Shown here: in pieces, positions 1-9,626 of the stretch
How positions within the stretch are numbered: position 1 is the first letter of the stretch
How the letters are laid out: each line of letters begins with the position of its first letter
NCBI RefSeq assembly: GCF_002688565.1
Contig: NZ_CP024011.1
Span: forward strand, 1,178,001 to 1,242,000
Reading direction: 5' to 3'
Length of the DNA: 64,000 nt
Source of the DNA: Acinetobacter sp. LoGeW2-3
GTDB taxonomy: Bacteria > Pseudomonadota > Gammaproteobacteria > Pseudomonadales > Moraxellaceae
Program-made: the position numbers and the translations under genes
Notes under the pieces: model-generated
What the model was told of the DNA's origin: nothing
The model's database searches: none
What the model saw: the letters and a program-made list of their open reading frames with translations, nothing else

Positions 1-371
1 GCGTGGTCTTATTCTTATTATTGTTCAATAAACCTTTTGGTTTTGTTGCGATGCTAGGTACGATCGCACTTTCTGGCATGATCATGCGTAACTCTTTGAT
101 TCTGATTGATCAGATCGAGCAGGATATTCTGGCAGGTGAGTCACAGTGGGATGCCATCATCAATGCGACAGTACGCCGTTGCCGTCCGATTGTATTAACT
201 GCATTGGCTGCTGTACTGGCCATGATCCCACTTTCACGCAGTATTTTCTTCGGTCCAATGGCAGTTGCCATCATGGGCGGATTGATTGTGGCAACGCTAT
301 TAACCCTGTTTTTCCTGCCGGCATTATATGCACAATGGTTTAAGGTAAAGAAAATTTCGCAATCGGTCTAA
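1..371 (+). CDS. RND-family efflux pump inner-membrane subunit, C-terminal end (partial)
   Basis: The gene enters from the left edge; only the last ~123 codons are present. The fragment is strongly hydrophobic and matches the end of an AcrB/MexB-like transporter. It has the conserved GMIMRNSLILIDQI-type stretch, in which a transmembrane helix leads into a cytoplasmic loop, then RRCRPIVLTAL, and two closing helices ending in FFLPALYAQWF. By family knowledge this is a proton-driven exporter working with a periplasmic adaptor and an outer-membrane channel. The substrate cannot be judged from the C-terminus. It ends about 130 bases before the next gene. Confidence 0.85.
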   Translation, partial: VVLFLLLFNKPFGFVAMLGTIALSGMIMRNSLILIDQIEQDILAGESQWDAIINATVRRCRPIVLTALAAVLAMIPLSRSIFFGPMAVAIMGGLIVATLLTLFFLPALYAQWFKVKKISQSV

Positions 372-503
372 AACTGTCTTAAAATCAGGTGCGAAATATT
401 AAAAATTTTAATATAGTAGTGCCTGATAATTTTACAATTTTAAAAAATGCGAAGTTGCCGTTTTGCCACTGCTGCAGAAACGGACAACGAGGTTGAAAGA
501 CAC

Positions 504-881
504 ATGAATCAAGAAAGTTTAACTCAAATGCGACGCTCTATAGCCCTTGCATATGTGTTCATGTTTTTAGCCTCTTTTACCGTGATTTTTGGAATTTTTT
601 CTTACTGGTTAGCCCGTAAAGTTGCTCAGGTCGACTATGCAGAAGTCTGGTTACAGGCACAGGCACTGTGGATCATGCGTAATGTAGTGATCTATACCAT
701 GCTCGCTGTTTTTGCAGCCCTCTGGTTTATTCCACTATTTTTCTATGCCTGGGACAGCATGTTATGGGTAAAAGCCTGTACTGTCGCTGGCGTCGTATTC
801 AGCTTTATCGCCTTTATTTTCATGATTAATGCCTGGTTCAAAGGCGTGTCCAAGTTCTATCAAAGCAAAGCTGTTTTCTAA
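504..881 (+). CDS. Small four-helix inner-membrane protein, function unknown
   Basis: A 125-residue protein with about four hydrophobic helices (roughly residues 12-35, 55-75, 80-98 and 100-118 from the chosen start) and no recognised catalytic motif. The frame is open from 447, but the Met at 504 is preferred: it has a GAGG sequence 11 bases upstream, and the added N-terminus looks random (RSCRFATAAETDNEV). I do not recognise a named family. It sits alone between the efflux pump and dnaJ with no clear operon partner. Confidence 0.6.
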   Translation: MNQESLTQMRRSIALAYVFMFLASFTVIFGIFSYWLARKVAQVDYAEVWLQAQALWIMRNVVIYTMLAVFAALWFIPLFFYAWDSMLWVKACTVAGVVFSFIAFIFMINAWFKGVSKFYQSKAVF

Positions 882-985
882 ACTTTCGATTTTTTTCAAA
901 TTCCCCCCTTGTAAAAACTGGTTTGACCCCCAATTCAGACCACAGTTGAGTATTAAATAAAATTCCGTGAGGAGCATCGCCAGAC

Positions 986-2098
986 ATGGCTAAACGTGAT
1001 TATTATGAGGTTTTGGGTGTCGCTAAAACCGCTAGTGATGATGAAATTAAAAAAGCCTACCGTAAGTTGGCGATGAAATATCATCCAGACCGCAACCCTG
1101 ACAATCCAGAAGCTGAAGAGAAATTTAAAGAAGCTTCAGAAGCTTATGAAGTACTGTCTGATAGCGAGAAACGCAGCATGTACGACCGCATGGGCCATCA
1201 GGCCTTTGAAGGTGGTATGGGCGGCGGTGGCGGCTTCGGCGGCGGTTTCAGCGCAGAGGATATTTTCAGCCAGTTCGGTGATATCTTTGGTGGGGCATTT
1301 GGTGGCGGTCGCCAGCAACAACGCGCGCGTCGTGGTTCTGACTTACGTTATGTCATGGAACTGAGCCTGGAAGAAGCAGTCAAAGGTGTTAAGAAGACTA
1401 TTACTTTCACTGCACCGGCACCATGTGACGCCTGTGATGGTAAAGGTTCTAAAAATCCGAATGATGTTGAAACTTGTCCGACCTGTCATGGTGCCGGCCA
1501 AGTGCGTATGCAGCAGGGCTTCTTCTCTGTACAGCAAACCTGTAGCACCTGTCGTGGTCAAGGTAAGATCATCAAGAACCCATGTAATAAATGTCATGGT
1601 TCAGGTGTATCTGACCGTCAGCAAACCCTGGAAGTTACCATTCCAGCGGGTGTGGACAATGGCGACCGTGTACGCTTGACGGGTAAAGGTGAAGCGATCC
1701 GTGACGGTCAATCAGGCGATCTTTATGTAGAAGTTGTGGTGCGCGAGCACGAAATCTTCCAGCGTGATGGTGCCGACCTGTATATGGATGTGCCGGTTTC
1801 AATTGCGGATGCAGCATTGGGTAAAGAAATTGAAATCCCAACCCTTGATGGCCGTGTCAGCCTGAAAATTCCTGAAGGCACACAAACTGGTAAATTATTC
1901 CGTCTGCGTGGCAAGGGTGTTAAACCTGTGCGTACTAGCATGACCGGTGATCTGTTATGCCGTATTGTTGTGGAAACTCCAGTAAACCTGACAGCGCGTC
2001 AGCGTGAGCTGTTGAAAGAACTGCAAGCATCAATGGATGGGGAAGGTAGCCAGTCTTCACCGAAGAAAAAATCATTCTTCGATCGTCTATTTGATTGA
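986..2098 (+). CDS. dnaJ: Chaperone protein DnaJ (Hsp40)
   Basis: DnaJ is the co-chaperone that stimulates DnaK ATP hydrolysis and delivers unfolded clients. All type I domains are present in order. The J-domain covers residues 1-70 with the HPD motif at 33-35. A Gly/Phe-rich linker spans about 75-125. A zinc-finger domain follows with four CxxCxGxG-like motifs ([32 protein letters not shown]) at about 145-220, then the two beta-sandwich client-binding domains. The length of 370 residues is normal. No dnaK or grpE is nearby, so it is probably transcribed alone, and it ends in a strong hairpin terminator. Confidence 0.97.
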   Translation: MAKRDYYEVLGVAKTASDDEIKKAYRKLAMKYHPDRNPDNPEAEEKFKEASEAYEVLSDSEKRSMYDRMGHQAFEGGMGGGGGFGGGFSAEDIFSQFGDIFGGAFGGGRQQQRARRGSDLRYVMELSLEEAVKGVKKTITFTAPAPCDACDGKGSKNPNDVETCPTCHGAGQVRMQQGFFSVQQTCSTCRGQGKIIKNPCNKCHGSGVSDRQQTLEVTIPAGVDNGDRVRLTGKGEAIRDGQSGDLYVEVVVREHEIFQRDGADLYMDVPVSIADAALGKEIEIPTLDGRVSLKIPEGTQTGKLFRLRGKGVKPVRTSMTGDLLCRIVVETPVNLTARQRELLKELQASMDGEGSQSSPKKKSFFDRLFD

Positions 2099-2110
2099 TT
2101 GAATGAAATT

Positions 2111-2136
2111 AAAAAGGACGCTTAGGCGTCCTTTTT
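2111..2136 (+). terminator. Intrinsic terminator after dnaJ
   Basis: A perfect 11-bp stem (AAAAAGGACGC / GCGTCCTTTTT) with a 4-base loop lies 12 bases after the dnaJ stop codon. The U-tract is part of the 3' arm. Confidence 0.85.
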
Positions 2137-2344
2137 AATATATGTCAGTTTTAGACTCAAAAGCTTTTTAAAGAAAAGCATCAATATATTTAGGATTAAT
2201 CATCACGTATTTAAATGAGTTTTTTCAATAAAGCTAACATAAATGCTACCGATCTTATATTTTCCAATTTTTTAAGCCGGCTAAACTGAAAATAACAACA
2301 AAGAAATTAATCACTCATAATTTGTACAAGTTAAGGTAGCTCAC

Positions 2345-2815
2345 ATGATGAAAGTAAATATTGGTATTTCAACAGAAGACAGAGCAGCAATTGTAGAAGG
2401 TCTATCTCGATTACTTGCCGATAGCTATACCTTATATTTAATGACCCATAACTTTCATTGGAATGTTACTGGTCCACAATTTAATACCTTACACACCATG
2501 TTCATGCAGCAATATACCGAGCAGTGGAATGCTTTAGATATTATTGCTGAACGGATTCGTTCTTTGGGCTTTCCGACACCAGGAACTTATCAACAGTTCG
2601 TAAAGCTGACTTCGATTGAAGAAGTTGAAGGCGTGCCTAAAGCTGAGGAAATGATTCGCTTACTGGTCAATGCCCATGAAACTGTGGCTCGTACTGCACG
2701 AAGCATGTTTGATATCGTCGATAAGGCAAATGATCAACCGACTGCGGATATCCTGACTCAACGTCTGAATGTGCATGAGAAAACGGCCTGGATGTTAAGA
2801 AGTCTGTTAGAGTAA
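2345..2815 (+). CDS. dps: Dps-family DNA-binding / mini-ferritin protein
   Basis: This 156-residue protein belongs to the Dps / bacterioferritin-like family, which forms 12-mers that oxidise Fe(II) with peroxide, store iron and in some members bind DNA. The inter-subunit ferroxidase ligands are visible: the HNFHWNVTG segment, with a further His in the NTLHTMF stretch, and the Asp/Glu of [14 protein letters not shown]. Such genes are usually stress- or peroxide-induced, but no operator could be assigned here. The protein lacks the lysine-rich N-terminal tail of E. coli Dps, so DNA binding is uncertain. A second Met codon at 2348 is an equally possible start. A hairpin terminator follows. Confidence 0.9.
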   Translation: MMKVNIGISTEDRAAIVEGLSRLLADSYTLYLMTHNFHWNVTGPQFNTLHTMFMQQYTEQWNALDIIAERIRSLGFPTPGTYQQFVKLTSIEEVEGVPKAEEMIRLLVNAHETVARTARSMFDIVDKANDQPTADILTQRLNVHEKTAWMLRSLLE

Positions 2816-2867
2816 ATAGTCACTTTATTTAAAACTTATTTTATAAAAAAAATTAGAGATGAACCAT

Positions 2868-2902
2868 AAAGGCTCATATCGTAAGGTATGAGCCTTTTTT
2901 TT
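2868..2902 (+). terminator. Intrinsic terminator after the Dps gene
   Basis: An inverted repeat built on AAAGGCTCATA and its complement, with one G-U pair, has a short loop and is followed by a run of eight T. It lies about 50 bases after the stop codon. Confidence 0.8.
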
Positions 2903-3038
2903 AGATTCCATAACTTCCTACATTTTTAAAATCATCTTGATGCATTTTTAGACTGACAATTAAAGCTGAAGGCCAAGCCATATCAAAAACGCTCATGACC
3001 TTCTTTAATTCTTTTCATTGATTTTTATGCGATCAATC

Positions 3039-3067
3039 TTAGTGTTAGGAGCGAGTTTTGCTATAGT
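3039..3067 (+). promoter_or_regulatory. Candidate sigma-70 promoter of dapB
   Basis: A good -10 box (TATAGT, 3062-3067) has a poor -35 (TTAGTG) 17 bases upstream. The predicted transcript would begin near 3074 and reach the preferred dapB start at 3102 with AGGA at 3091-3094. This argues against the in-frame upstream start at 3018. Confidence 0.35.
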
Positions 3068-3101
3068 AAGAGCAATTTCGAATCAATATCAGGACTTTGT
3101 T

Positions 3102-3923
3102 ATGTCAGCGACACCACGCATTGGGATTTTAGGTGCAGGCGGCCGTATGGGACGCATCCTTATTCAGGCGGTCAAAGAAGCCGGCTATCAATTGGCAGCG
3201 GCAGTAGAACGCCCTGAAAGCAGTCTGATCGGTGCAGATGCCGGGGAACTTGCAGGCGTGGGTAACGTAGGCGTAAAAGTTGTAGGTAGCCTGGAAGAAG
3301 TCGTTAAAGACTGTGATGTGGTGATTGATTTCACCGCACCTGCTGCAACAGTGAATCATCTGAAAATCTGCCGTGAAAATGGTGTTGCCATCGTCATTGG
3401 TACTACAGGGTTGAATGATGAGCAGAAAGCTTATCTGGATGAATCTGCAACTGAAACGCCAGTGGTGTATGCTGCGAACTATTCAGTTGGTGTCAACGTA
3501 TCGATCAAATTGTTAGAACTTGCATCTAAAGTGTTTGGTGATACGGTAGATATCGAAGTAATCGAAGCCCATCACCGTCATAAAGTCGATGCGCCATCAG
3601 GTACTGCATTGATGATGGGTGAAGCAATTGCCGGTGCATTAGGCCGTGATCTGAAAAAAGATGCAGTCTATCATCGTGAAGGTCATACTGGTCCACGTGA
3701 ACGTCAAAGTATCGGTTTCCAAACCATTCGTGGTGGTGATATCGTCGGTGAACATACTGCGATGTTTATTGGTGAAGGCGAGCGCGTTGAAATTACCCAT
3801 AAAGCGACCAATCGTATGAACTTTGCAGCCGGTGCGGTACGTGCTGCTGCTTGGGTTGTCGGTCGTGACGCGCGTAAATATGACATGAAGGACGTACTTG
3901 GTTTTAACGAGATTAAAGTTTAA
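3102..3923 (+). CDS. dapB: 4-hydroxy-tetrahydrodipicolinate reductase
   Basis: DapB reduces 4-hydroxy-tetrahydrodipicolinate with NAD(P)H in the diaminopimelate/lysine pathway, feeding peptidoglycan and protein synthesis in the cytoplasm. The 273-residue product has the N-terminal dinucleotide-binding loop GAGGRMGR (about residues 10-17), the substrate-binding signature [15 protein letters not shown] (around 154-168) and the closing [10 protein letters not shown] segment. The open frame extends to 3018, but the ATG at 3102 is preceded by AGGA with 7-base spacing and gives the family-typical N-terminus ([13 protein letters not shown]). Confidence 0.96.
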   Translation: MSATPRIGILGAGGRMGRILIQAVKEAGYQLAAAVERPESSLIGADAGELAGVGNVGVKVVGSLEEVVKDCDVVIDFTAPAATVNHLKICRENGVAIVIGTTGLNDEQKAYLDESATETPVVYAANYSVGVNVSIKLLELASKVFGDTVDIEVIEAHHRHKVDAPSGTALMMGEAIAGALGRDLKKDAVYHREGHTGPRERQSIGFQTIRGGDIVGEHTAMFIGEGERVEITHKATNRMNFAAGAVRAAAWVVGRDARKYDMKDVLGFNEIKV

Positions 3924-3980
3924 AATTTCGTCAAAATCATTTATAAGAATAACTTAAAACTAAAATAAGACGACAATGGA

Positions 3981-4625
3981 ATGAAGAAAGTCATACTCAT
4001 GCTCTGTGCTGTGGCATTTGCCGCCGCAGCACAGCCTAAATCTGTACCAAATGCCAAACTCAGTATTAACAAAAACAATATCAAGGTCTGGACCTATCAG
4101 GACAAGAACAATCCGGTTTTTCTGTATAAAGCTGAAACGACCTATGATGTACCGATGGAACAGGCAGTGCATCTCATTATTGATGTTGATAATGCAGTGA
4201 AATGGGTACCTTATATGGGCAATGTAAAAGTACTCTCTCGGGATAATAAAACAGGGGACTTCACCTTATATATGGTACTAGATTTTCCATTCCCACTGAA
4301 AGACCGAGATCTGGTGGTACAGGGGAAGATGATTCGTGACGCTAACGGCCAGATCACCATTAAGAACAAAGCCATTCAAAAAGGCTATCCACTCAATCCA
4401 GATTATGTACGTTTGACCCATTATGAAGGTGACTGGACGTTTAACCGTTTAGGGGATAAAAAGGTTAAGGTCTCTACCTATGGTTATGCCAATCCTGAAG
4501 GTTCAATCCCGCTGACCTTTGTGAATATGTTTGTGCAGCAGCAGCCTTATCAGATGTTGCAAAAAATGAAGCTGGAATTGAATAAATTCTCGACTGTTCC
4601 TGTATTGCCAGAAGCACTGCGTTAA
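3981..4625 (+). CDS. Secreted START-domain (lipid-transfer-like) protein
   Basis: This 214-residue protein has a signal peptide (MKKVILMLCAVAFAAAA, probable cleavage near residue 17) and a StAR-related (START) / polyketide-cyclase-like fold. Family cues are the helix-grip core with DVDNAVKWVPYMGNVK, the PLKDRDLVVQ stretch after a hydrophobic strand, and the C-terminal helix PYQMLQKMKLEL. START proteins bind lipids or sterols in a cavity; the ligand here cannot be predicted. It begins 57 bases after dapB, so read-through from dapB is possible. It shares a convergent terminator with the downstream MFS gene. Confidence 0.75.
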   Translation: MKKVILMLCAVAFAAAAQPKSVPNAKLSINKNNIKVWTYQDKNNPVFLYKAETTYDVPMEQAVHLIIDVDNAVKWVPYMGNVKVLSRDNKTGDFTLYMVLDFPFPLKDRDLVVQGKMIRDANGQITIKNKAIQKGYPLNPDYVRLTHYEGDWTFNRLGDKKVKVSTYGYANPEGSIPLTFVNMFVQQQPYQMLQKMKLELNKFSTVPVLPEALR

Positions 4626-4631
4626 TTAGCC

Positions 4632-4663
4632 AATAAAAAGCCCACTTGATGCGGACTTTTTAT
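4632..4663. terminator. Bidirectional terminator between convergent genes
   Basis: The inverted repeat AATAAAAAGCCC / GGACTTTTTATT has one mismatch and lies between two convergent genes. It has A/T runs on both sides, so it can serve both strands. Confidence 0.7.
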
Positions 4664-4674
4664 TGCAAAGTTTT

Positions 4675-5850
4675 TTAGCTGCAGGATGCAACATCAGCAG
4701 TCTGTGGCGTAGCCAGCTTCATTTGCAGCAAGACCAGCAGCAATGCGAATGCACTCAGACCAGCACCGGCAAAGGAAACTGCACTATAGTTTAAGCCGAG
4801 ATTTAGCACAGCGGCCCCAGCAATTGCGCCAACAGCATTACCCAGATTAAAGGCACCAATATTCACTGAAGAAGCGAGTCCTGGCGCTTCATGTGCAACA
4901 GACATGACCCGCATTTGTAGCGGTGGCACTACTGCAAATGCCGCAGCACCCCAGATAATTAAAGCCAGCGCTGCACCAATCGCAGTCGTCGCCAAAATCG
5001 GAAACAGCAACATCATCAGCATCAAGAGTAACAGGAAGCCAATCAGGGTTTTGTCCAGTGACAGATCTGCAAACTTGCCCCCCAGATGATTACCAATCGA
5101 AAAACCTACCCCAATCAGAATCAGCATCAGGGTAATCAAGGCTGGTGAAGCTTGAGTAAAATTTTGCAGACTTGGTGCAATGTAGGTATACAGCGCAAAC
5201 ATGGCTCCGGCACTCATAACAGTGGTCAGTAATGCCAAGATGACCGGTAAGCGGGTCAGCACTTTAAGTTCTCGACGGACATCCGGTTTTTGACTGCCTG
5301 ATCCTTCAGGGAGTGCTTTCCAGAGGGAGAACATGGTGAGCAGACCCAGCAGAGAAATTCCACAGAATGCCATGCGCCAGCCGATATGCTGACCGACCCA
5401 AGTCACCAAGGGCACACCACCGATATTGGCAATAGTGAGCCCCATAAACATCATTGCCACAGCACTGGCCTGTTTATCTTTCGGAACCACACTAGCAGCC
5501 ACGACCGAGCCTATGCCAAAGAAAGCACCATGGTTTAAGCTGGTAATCAGTCGTGCACCCATCAACCCGAGGTAGTTCGGAGCAAGCATCGCCAACAGAT
5601 TACCAATCGTAAAGATTGCCATAAGCAAGATCAGCGATTTACGTTTGGAATAGCGACTGAGCCATAAGGTCATCAGCGGCGCACCGATCATGACACCGAG
5701 CGCATAAGCACTGATCAGCATACCGGCACGCGGAATCGAGATGTCCAGATCCCGGGCAATTTCCGGTAAAAATCCCATGGGAGAAAATTCAGTGGTACCA
5801 ATGGCAAAGGCACCCACAGCCAAAGCCAGTAAGGGAAAGTTAATCTTCAT
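4675..5850 (-). CDS. MFS transporter, AraJ/sugar-efflux-like
   Basis: A 391-residue protein with about 12 hydrophobic helices. It starts with the pattern typical of the AraJ/YdhP-type branch of the major facilitator superfamily (FAIGTTEFSPMGFLPEIARDL) and has MTLWLSRYSKRKSL between helices 2 and 3. It probably exports a small solute or drug by proton antiport at the inner membrane. It lies 9 bases after the aldo-keto reductase gene, suggesting a two-gene operon divergent from a LysR regulator. The substrate is unknown. Confidence 0.85.
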   Translation of the reverse strand: MKINFPLLALAVGAFAIGTTEFSPMGFLPEIARDLDISIPRAGMLISAYALGVMIGAPLMTLWLSRYSKRKSLILLMAIFTIGNLLAMLAPNYLGLMGARLITSLNHGAFFGIGSVVAASVVPKDKQASAVAMMFMGLTIANIGGVPLVTWVGQHIGWRMAFCGISLLGLLTMFSLWKALPEGSGSQKPDVRRELKVLTRLPVILALLTTVMSAGAMFALYTYIAPSLQNFTQASPALITLMLILIGVGFSIGNHLGGKFADLSLDKTLIGFLLLLMLMMLLFPILATTAIGAALALIIWGAAAFAVVPPLQMRVMSVAHEAPGLASSVNIGAFNLGNAVGAIAGAAVLNLGLNYSAVSFAGAGLSAFALLLVLLQMKLATPQTADVASCS

Positions 5851-5859
5851 TGCGTATGC

Positions 5860-6666
5860 TTAATCCCAGATTGGTGCCAACTGTTCTGGATCAACTTCAC
5901 GACCATTACGTTCCAGCGTACTAATCAACGCCATTTCTTCTTGAGTCAGCTGTATCTCCTGTGCTGCCAGATTAGCTAACAGATGCTCACGCTTGGTTGA
6001 AGATGGAATGACCGCATAGCCTTTCTGCAATGCCCAGGCCAAGGCAATCTGGGCACTGGATGCCTGATGCTGTGCAGCAATTTCTTGCAGGACTGGATCA
6101 TTCAATATTTTGCCATAAGCCAGCGTCATATAAGAAGTGACATCAATCTGCTGAGATTGCAGAAAATTAACCAGTTTTTGGTTTTGCAGATAAGGGCTCA
6201 GTTCAATCTGGTTGGTCGCAATATGTTCTAGTCCAATGCTATCAATCGCCTGCTGGGTCAGCTCGATATTAAAGTTGGAAATCCCGATGTGTTGAGTCAG
6301 CCCTTGCTGTTTGGCTTCTAGCAAGCTTTGCATCAATTCAGGAATATTGAAACCCAGTTTCGGCGCTGGCCAATGGATCAGAGTCAGGTTGACCGCATCG
6401 GTATGTAACTTTTGCAGACTTTCTTTAAGGCTTGGAATCAGTTTATCTGGCGCGTAATTGTTCGTCCAGATTTTCGTGGTGATAAACAGCTCATTGCGGT
6501 TGACCTGACTTTCAGCAATCGCCTGACCCACTTCAGCTTCATTGGCATAGATCTGTGCAGTATCTACCGCACGATATCCAACTTCTAATGCAGTTTTCAC
6601 CGAGTCAATGACAGTCTGTCCAGAGAGACGAAAGGTGCCTACACCCATTTGCGGAACAATTTTCAT
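5860..6666 (-). CDS. dkgB: Aldo/keto reductase, 2,5-diketo-D-gluconate reductase B-like
   Basis: A 268-residue NADPH-dependent carbonyl reductase of the aldo-keto reductase superfamily. The catalytic tetrad is visible: Asp in VDTAQ, Tyr in [12 protein letters not shown], Lys in FITTKIW and His in LTLIHWP. The C-terminal cofactor segment with [11 protein letters not shown] is also present. Length and overall pattern fit DkgB, which also reduces methylglyoxal and other aldehydes; true substrates are unknown. It is the first gene of an operon with the MFS transporter and is divergent from a LysR-type regulator, its likely controller. The gene symbol is a family-level call. Confidence 0.8.
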   Translation of the reverse strand: MKIVPQMGVGTFRLSGQTVIDSVKTALEVGYRAVDTAQIYANEAEVGQAIAESQVNRNELFITTKIWTNNYAPDKLIPSLKESLQKLHTDAVNLTLIHWPAPKLGFNIPELMQSLLEAKQQGLTQHIGISNFNIELTQQAIDSIGLEHIATNQIELSPYLQNQKLVNFLQSQQIDVTSYMTLAYGKILNDPVLQEIAAQHQASSAQIALAWALQKGYAVIPSSTKREHLLANLAAQEIQLTQEEMALISTLERNGREVDPEQLAPIWD

Positions 6667-6778
6667 AAATTCAATCTTGCTTGTTTTTGATGTGAAGTAT
6701 TTTGCGATTTTTATTGTTGCTAAAAAATAGTCTAATTTGCAAAATATTATTGACTATAAATCATTAAATGGACTGAAG

Positions 6779-7669
6779 ATGAAATCGACCATTGAGGAGC
6801 TACAAGCCTTTGTTACTATTGTCGACAATGGTTCGATTATCAGAGCGGCAGAGCGGTTGGGACAGACGACTTCAGGCATCAGTCGGGCATTGCAGCGTCT
6901 GGAAAATAAGTTAAATGTCACTTTATTGGAACGCACGACACGCAAACTGAAATTGACCCAGGAAGGGCAATTATTCCTAGAAAAATCACGCAAGATTCTG
7001 AATGATCTGGCGGAAGCTGAAGATGCCTTACTGAAATCCGATAGTGATATCTCAGGCTTAATTCGGGTCGATTCAGCTACACCTTTTGTACTGCATGTGA
7101 TTGTGCCTTTGATTCAGGAATTTATGCAGCAATATCCCAATATCGAGATTGAGCTGAATAATCATGATCAGGTGATTGATCTTCTGGAGCATAAAACCGA
7201 TGTGGCCATCCGTTTTGGGGAGTTACAGGATTCCAGTCTGCATGCGCGTTTGTTATGTCGCAGCCGGCTTTATATCGTCGCAAGTCCTGATTATTTACAA
7301 CAGAAGGGTAAACCGCAATCTGTCGAGGATTTATCTCAACATACTTTGTTAGGTTTTAGTCAGCCAACGCATCTGAATACCTGGCCGATTCAGCTAAATG
7401 ATAGACATATTACGGTCGAACCAAAGATCAAGGCTTCTAATGGGGAAACTGTCCGTCAATTGGCTTTACACGGGGTAGGAATTACCTGCCTGTCACGCTT
7501 TTTGGTACACGATGATTTACAGGTAGGACATTTACGAGCACTATTTGAAGATCAGATTGAATTGCAGTATCAGAACATCCATGCAGTCTATTATCGACAG
7601 GAACATTTACCGAAACGGGTACATTTATTTATTGAATTTCTAGCCACCAAACTGGTCAAGTATCTTTAA
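6779..7669 (+). CDS. LysR-family transcriptional regulator
   Basis: A 296-residue regulator. It has an N-terminal winged helix-turn-helix (residues ~1-60: ELQAFVTIVDNGSIIRAAERL, QTTSGISRALQRLENKL, LLERTTRKLKLTQEG) and a periplasmic-binding-like effector domain from about 90. It is most similar in layout to the AaeR/DsdC-like branch that sits beside oxidoreductase genes. It is divergent from the dkgB-like/MFS pair with about 110 bases between them, the usual arrangement for autoregulation and activation of the neighbours. The frame is open from 6737, but the Met at 6779 gives the standard LysR N-terminus. Confidence 0.88.
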   Translation: MKSTIEELQAFVTIVDNGSIIRAAERLGQTTSGISRALQRLENKLNVTLLERTTRKLKLTQEGQLFLEKSRKILNDLAEAEDALLKSDSDISGLIRVDSATPFVLHVIVPLIQEFMQQYPNIEIELNNHDQVIDLLEHKTDVAIRFGELQDSSLHARLLCRSRLYIVASPDYLQQKGKPQSVEDLSQHTLLGFSQPTHLNTWPIQLNDRHITVEPKIKASNGETVRQLALHGVGITCLSRFLVHDDLQVGHLRALFEDQIELQYQNIHAVYYRQEHLPKRVHLFIEFLATKLVKYL

Positions 7670-7687
7670 AGCTATATTTATAAAATA

Positions 7688-7719
7688 AAAATCTGCCCAA
7701 CTATTGCAGTGGGGCAGAT
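7688..7719 (-). terminator. Terminator for the alcohol dehydrogenase gene
   Basis: The stem ATCTGCCC / GGGCAGAT has a 13-base loop. Read on the minus strand it is followed by a T-rich run (TTTTATTTTA). It lies between the convergent lysR and adh genes. Confidence 0.65.
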
Positions 7720-7740
7720 CAATGGATTCAGACCAAAAGA

Positions 7741-8763
7741 TTAAAAATCTGCTTTTAACACGATCCGGTAACGAGCCTTGCCAGAGTGCAGGCGTTCAAT
7801 CGCCGCATTGATTTCTGACATTGGAAATAATTCGATTTGTGGTGCAATATTTTTACGCGCAGCAAATTTCAGTAGTTGACGTAAAGCTGCTGGAGAACCT
7901 GTTGGTGAACCCGTCACAGATTTGGCACCGCCAATTAATGAGCCAGCCGAGATTTGCATTGGTTCTAAAGGTAAACCCAACATATGTACGGTACCATTCG
8001 GTGCCAATGTCGCCAGATAAGCTTGCCAGTCCAAAGTGACATTTACGGTACTGAGCAGTAAATCGAATTTACCCCGTAGCGTTTTAATCGCTGCAGGATC
8101 ACGACTATTCACCACATGATCCGCACCCATCGCTTTTAGCTCATCGGTTTTATCCAGATTGGAAGTAAAAGCGGTAATCTCACACCCCCAAGCCTTTAGC
8201 AACTTGATCGCCATATGTCCTAAACCACCAATACCAATCACACCCACATGATGAATGGCCTGAATTTGATGCTTTAGAATTGGATCAAAGACGGTAATAC
8301 CACCGCAGAGCAGGGGACCTGCACTTTCTGGGTCTAGATCTTCTGGTAGAGGAATCACCCATTGCCAACCCGCACGGACTTTATCGGCAAAACCGCCAGC
8401 ATGACCGACAATCGTTGCGACTTGGCCACCAGTACACAGAACCTGTTGACCTGAAATACATGGATCACAATGCTGACAACTTTCTGCTGTCCAGCCAATC
8501 CCGACCCGCTGACCAATTTGCAAACCTTTGGCTTCTGAACCGAGTTGAGTGATGGTTCCAATAATTTCATGACCCGCAACAACAGGGTAGACCGAAGAAC
8601 GCCAGTCATTGTTAATCACTGAAATATCGGAATGACATAGACCACAATATTCAACTTTGACTTCAACCTGATGTGGCTGCAGTTCACCTGCATCAAATTG
8701 ATAAGGTTCAAGTAGAGCACCTGCAGACATCGCAGCATAGGCTTGAATTGTATTATTGGACAT
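7741..8763 (-). CDS. Zinc-dependent alcohol dehydrogenase (Ahr/YahK/CAD-like)
   Basis: A 340-residue medium-chain dehydrogenase/reductase, probably an NADP(H)-dependent aldehyde reductase. It shows the catalytic zinc site (CGLCHSD near residue 40 and GHE near 62), the structural zinc cluster ([15 protein letters not shown]) and the Rossmann loop GIGGLGH. These features match the cinnamyl-alcohol-dehydrogenase-like group. The open frame extends to 8874 inside tag, but Met at 8763 starts the family-typical N-terminus and lies 4 bases after the tag stop codon. It is probably the last gene of a short minus-strand operon. Substrate range is unknown. Confidence 0.87.
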   Translation of the reverse strand: MSNNTIQAYAAMSAGALLEPYQFDAGELQPHQVEVKVEYCGLCHSDISVINNDWRSSVYPVVAGHEIIGTITQLGSEAKGLQIGQRVGIGWTAESCQHCDPCISGQQVLCTGGQVATIVGHAGGFADKVRAGWQWVIPLPEDLDPESAGPLLCGGITVFDPILKHQIQAIHHVGVIGIGGLGHMAIKLLKAWGCEITAFTSNLDKTDELKAMGADHVVNSRDPAAIKTLRGKFDLLLSTVNVTLDWQAYLATLAPNGTVHMLGLPLEPMQISAGSLIGGAKSVTGSPTGSPAALRQLLKFAARKNIAPQIELFPMSEINAAIERLHSGKARYRIVLKADF

Positions 8764-8767
8764 AGAC

Positions 8768-9349
8768 TCAGCTCTTATTGGAATGGGAGGATTTTGTTTT
8801 AAAGTGACAGTGATTTTCATGGTCATCAACCATGCCGACTGCTTGCATAAAGGCATAACAGATCGTTGGGCCAACGAATTTAAAGCCTGCTTTTTTTAAG
8901 GCCTTGGACATATTCTGGCTTTCCATGGTTTGTGCTGGAGCCTGACGATAATCTGCAACATTATTATTCAAACGCGGCTGCTGGGTAAAAGACCACAGCC
9001 ATTTGACTACATCAATATCTTGAGATTTTAGCTGTTGCCAGGCTCGGGCATTATCCCGAATTGCAGTCAGTTTACCGATATGCCGGATTAGACTAGCATC
9101 TTGCAGTTTTGCTGTGAGTTGCTCATCTGTAAAAGCAGTAATGCTTTCAATAGAATATTGAAAAAAATGTTCACGATAAGCTTCACGCTTTTTCAGCACT
9201 GTAATCCAGGCCAATCCTGCCTGTTGTCCTTCCAAACACAGCATTTCAAACAGGCGTTTTTCATCATGCAGCGCCTGTCCCCATTCCTGATCATGGTAGG
9301 CAGTATAGAGAGGATCATCAGAGCACCAGCCACAGCGTTGAATGGTCAT
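8768..9349 (-). CDS. tag: DNA-3-methyladenine glycosylase I
   Basis: Tag removes 3-methyladenine from alkylated DNA, starting base-excision repair. The 193-residue protein begins [20 protein letters not shown], which contains the first zinc-snap Cys and His. It has [19 protein letters not shown] in the helix-hairpin-helix region and ends with the second zinc pair in DDHENHC. The start was moved from 9475 to 9349 to match the family N-terminus; the extra N-terminal residues would overlap the preceding gene. It lies 16 bases downstream of the small gene at 9366. Confidence 0.93.
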   Translation of the reverse strand: MTIQRCGWCSDDPLYTAYHDQEWGQALHDEKRLFEMLCLEGQQAGLAWITVLKKREAYREHFFQYSIESITAFTDEQLTAKLQDASLIRHIGKLTAIRDNARAWQQLKSQDIDVVKWLWSFTQQPRLNNNVADYRQAPAQTMESQNMSKALKKAGFKFVGPTICYAFMQAVGMVDDHENHCHFKTKSSHSNKS

Positions 9350-9365
9350 GTGATGCTCCTTATTT

Positions 9366-9611
9366 TTATAGTTTAAAAGTGGTCCATTGATCTTGCTGGT
9401 TATCCCAGTAAGATAACTCTGCCTGCTCCAGATCAGTAAACTGGATCCAGGCATCTTTACCGCTCTTATCGGCATAACCGGTACTGATCAGAAGCGCATC
9501 TTCGGTGATTTCCATGATCCAGCCCTGATAGGTTTGGCCATTGAGCACGATTTTTTGTTGATTGCCTGACTCAGCAAATTCTACCAGACGGTTGATCAAC
9601 GCTTCTGACAT
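9366..9611 (-). CDS. Small conserved-type protein, function unknown
   Basis: An 81-residue acidic soluble protein with predicted beta-rich core (KIVLNGQTYQGWIMEI, DALLISTGY, DAWIQFTDL) and no signal peptide. I do not recognise the family. The Met at 9611 is chosen over the one at 9617 because the AGGA ribosome-binding site lies 7 bases before it and only one base before the other. It sits between an M23 lipoprotein gene (15 bases upstream) and tag (16 bases downstream), so it is very likely a real, co-transcribed gene. Confidence 0.7.
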   Translation of the reverse strand: MSEALINRLVEFAESGNQQKIVLNGQTYQGWIMEITEDALLISTGYADKSGKDAWIQFTDLEQAELSYWDNQQDQWTTFKL

Positions 9612-9626
9612 GTACATTTCCTAAAA

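Noticed and set aside
3018..3101. 28-codon N-terminal extension of dapB
   Set aside because: It overlaps the candidate promoter, lacks a ribosome-binding site and is not seen in DapB; Met at 3102 has AGGA at the right distance.
8764..8874. N-terminal extension of the alcohol dehydrogenase into tag
   Set aside because: It overlaps the conserved C-terminus of tag in another frame, and the family-typical start is at 8763.
9350..9475. Upstream extension of tag
   Set aside because: It overlaps the 81-residue gene, and the MTIQRCGW start fits Tag exactly.
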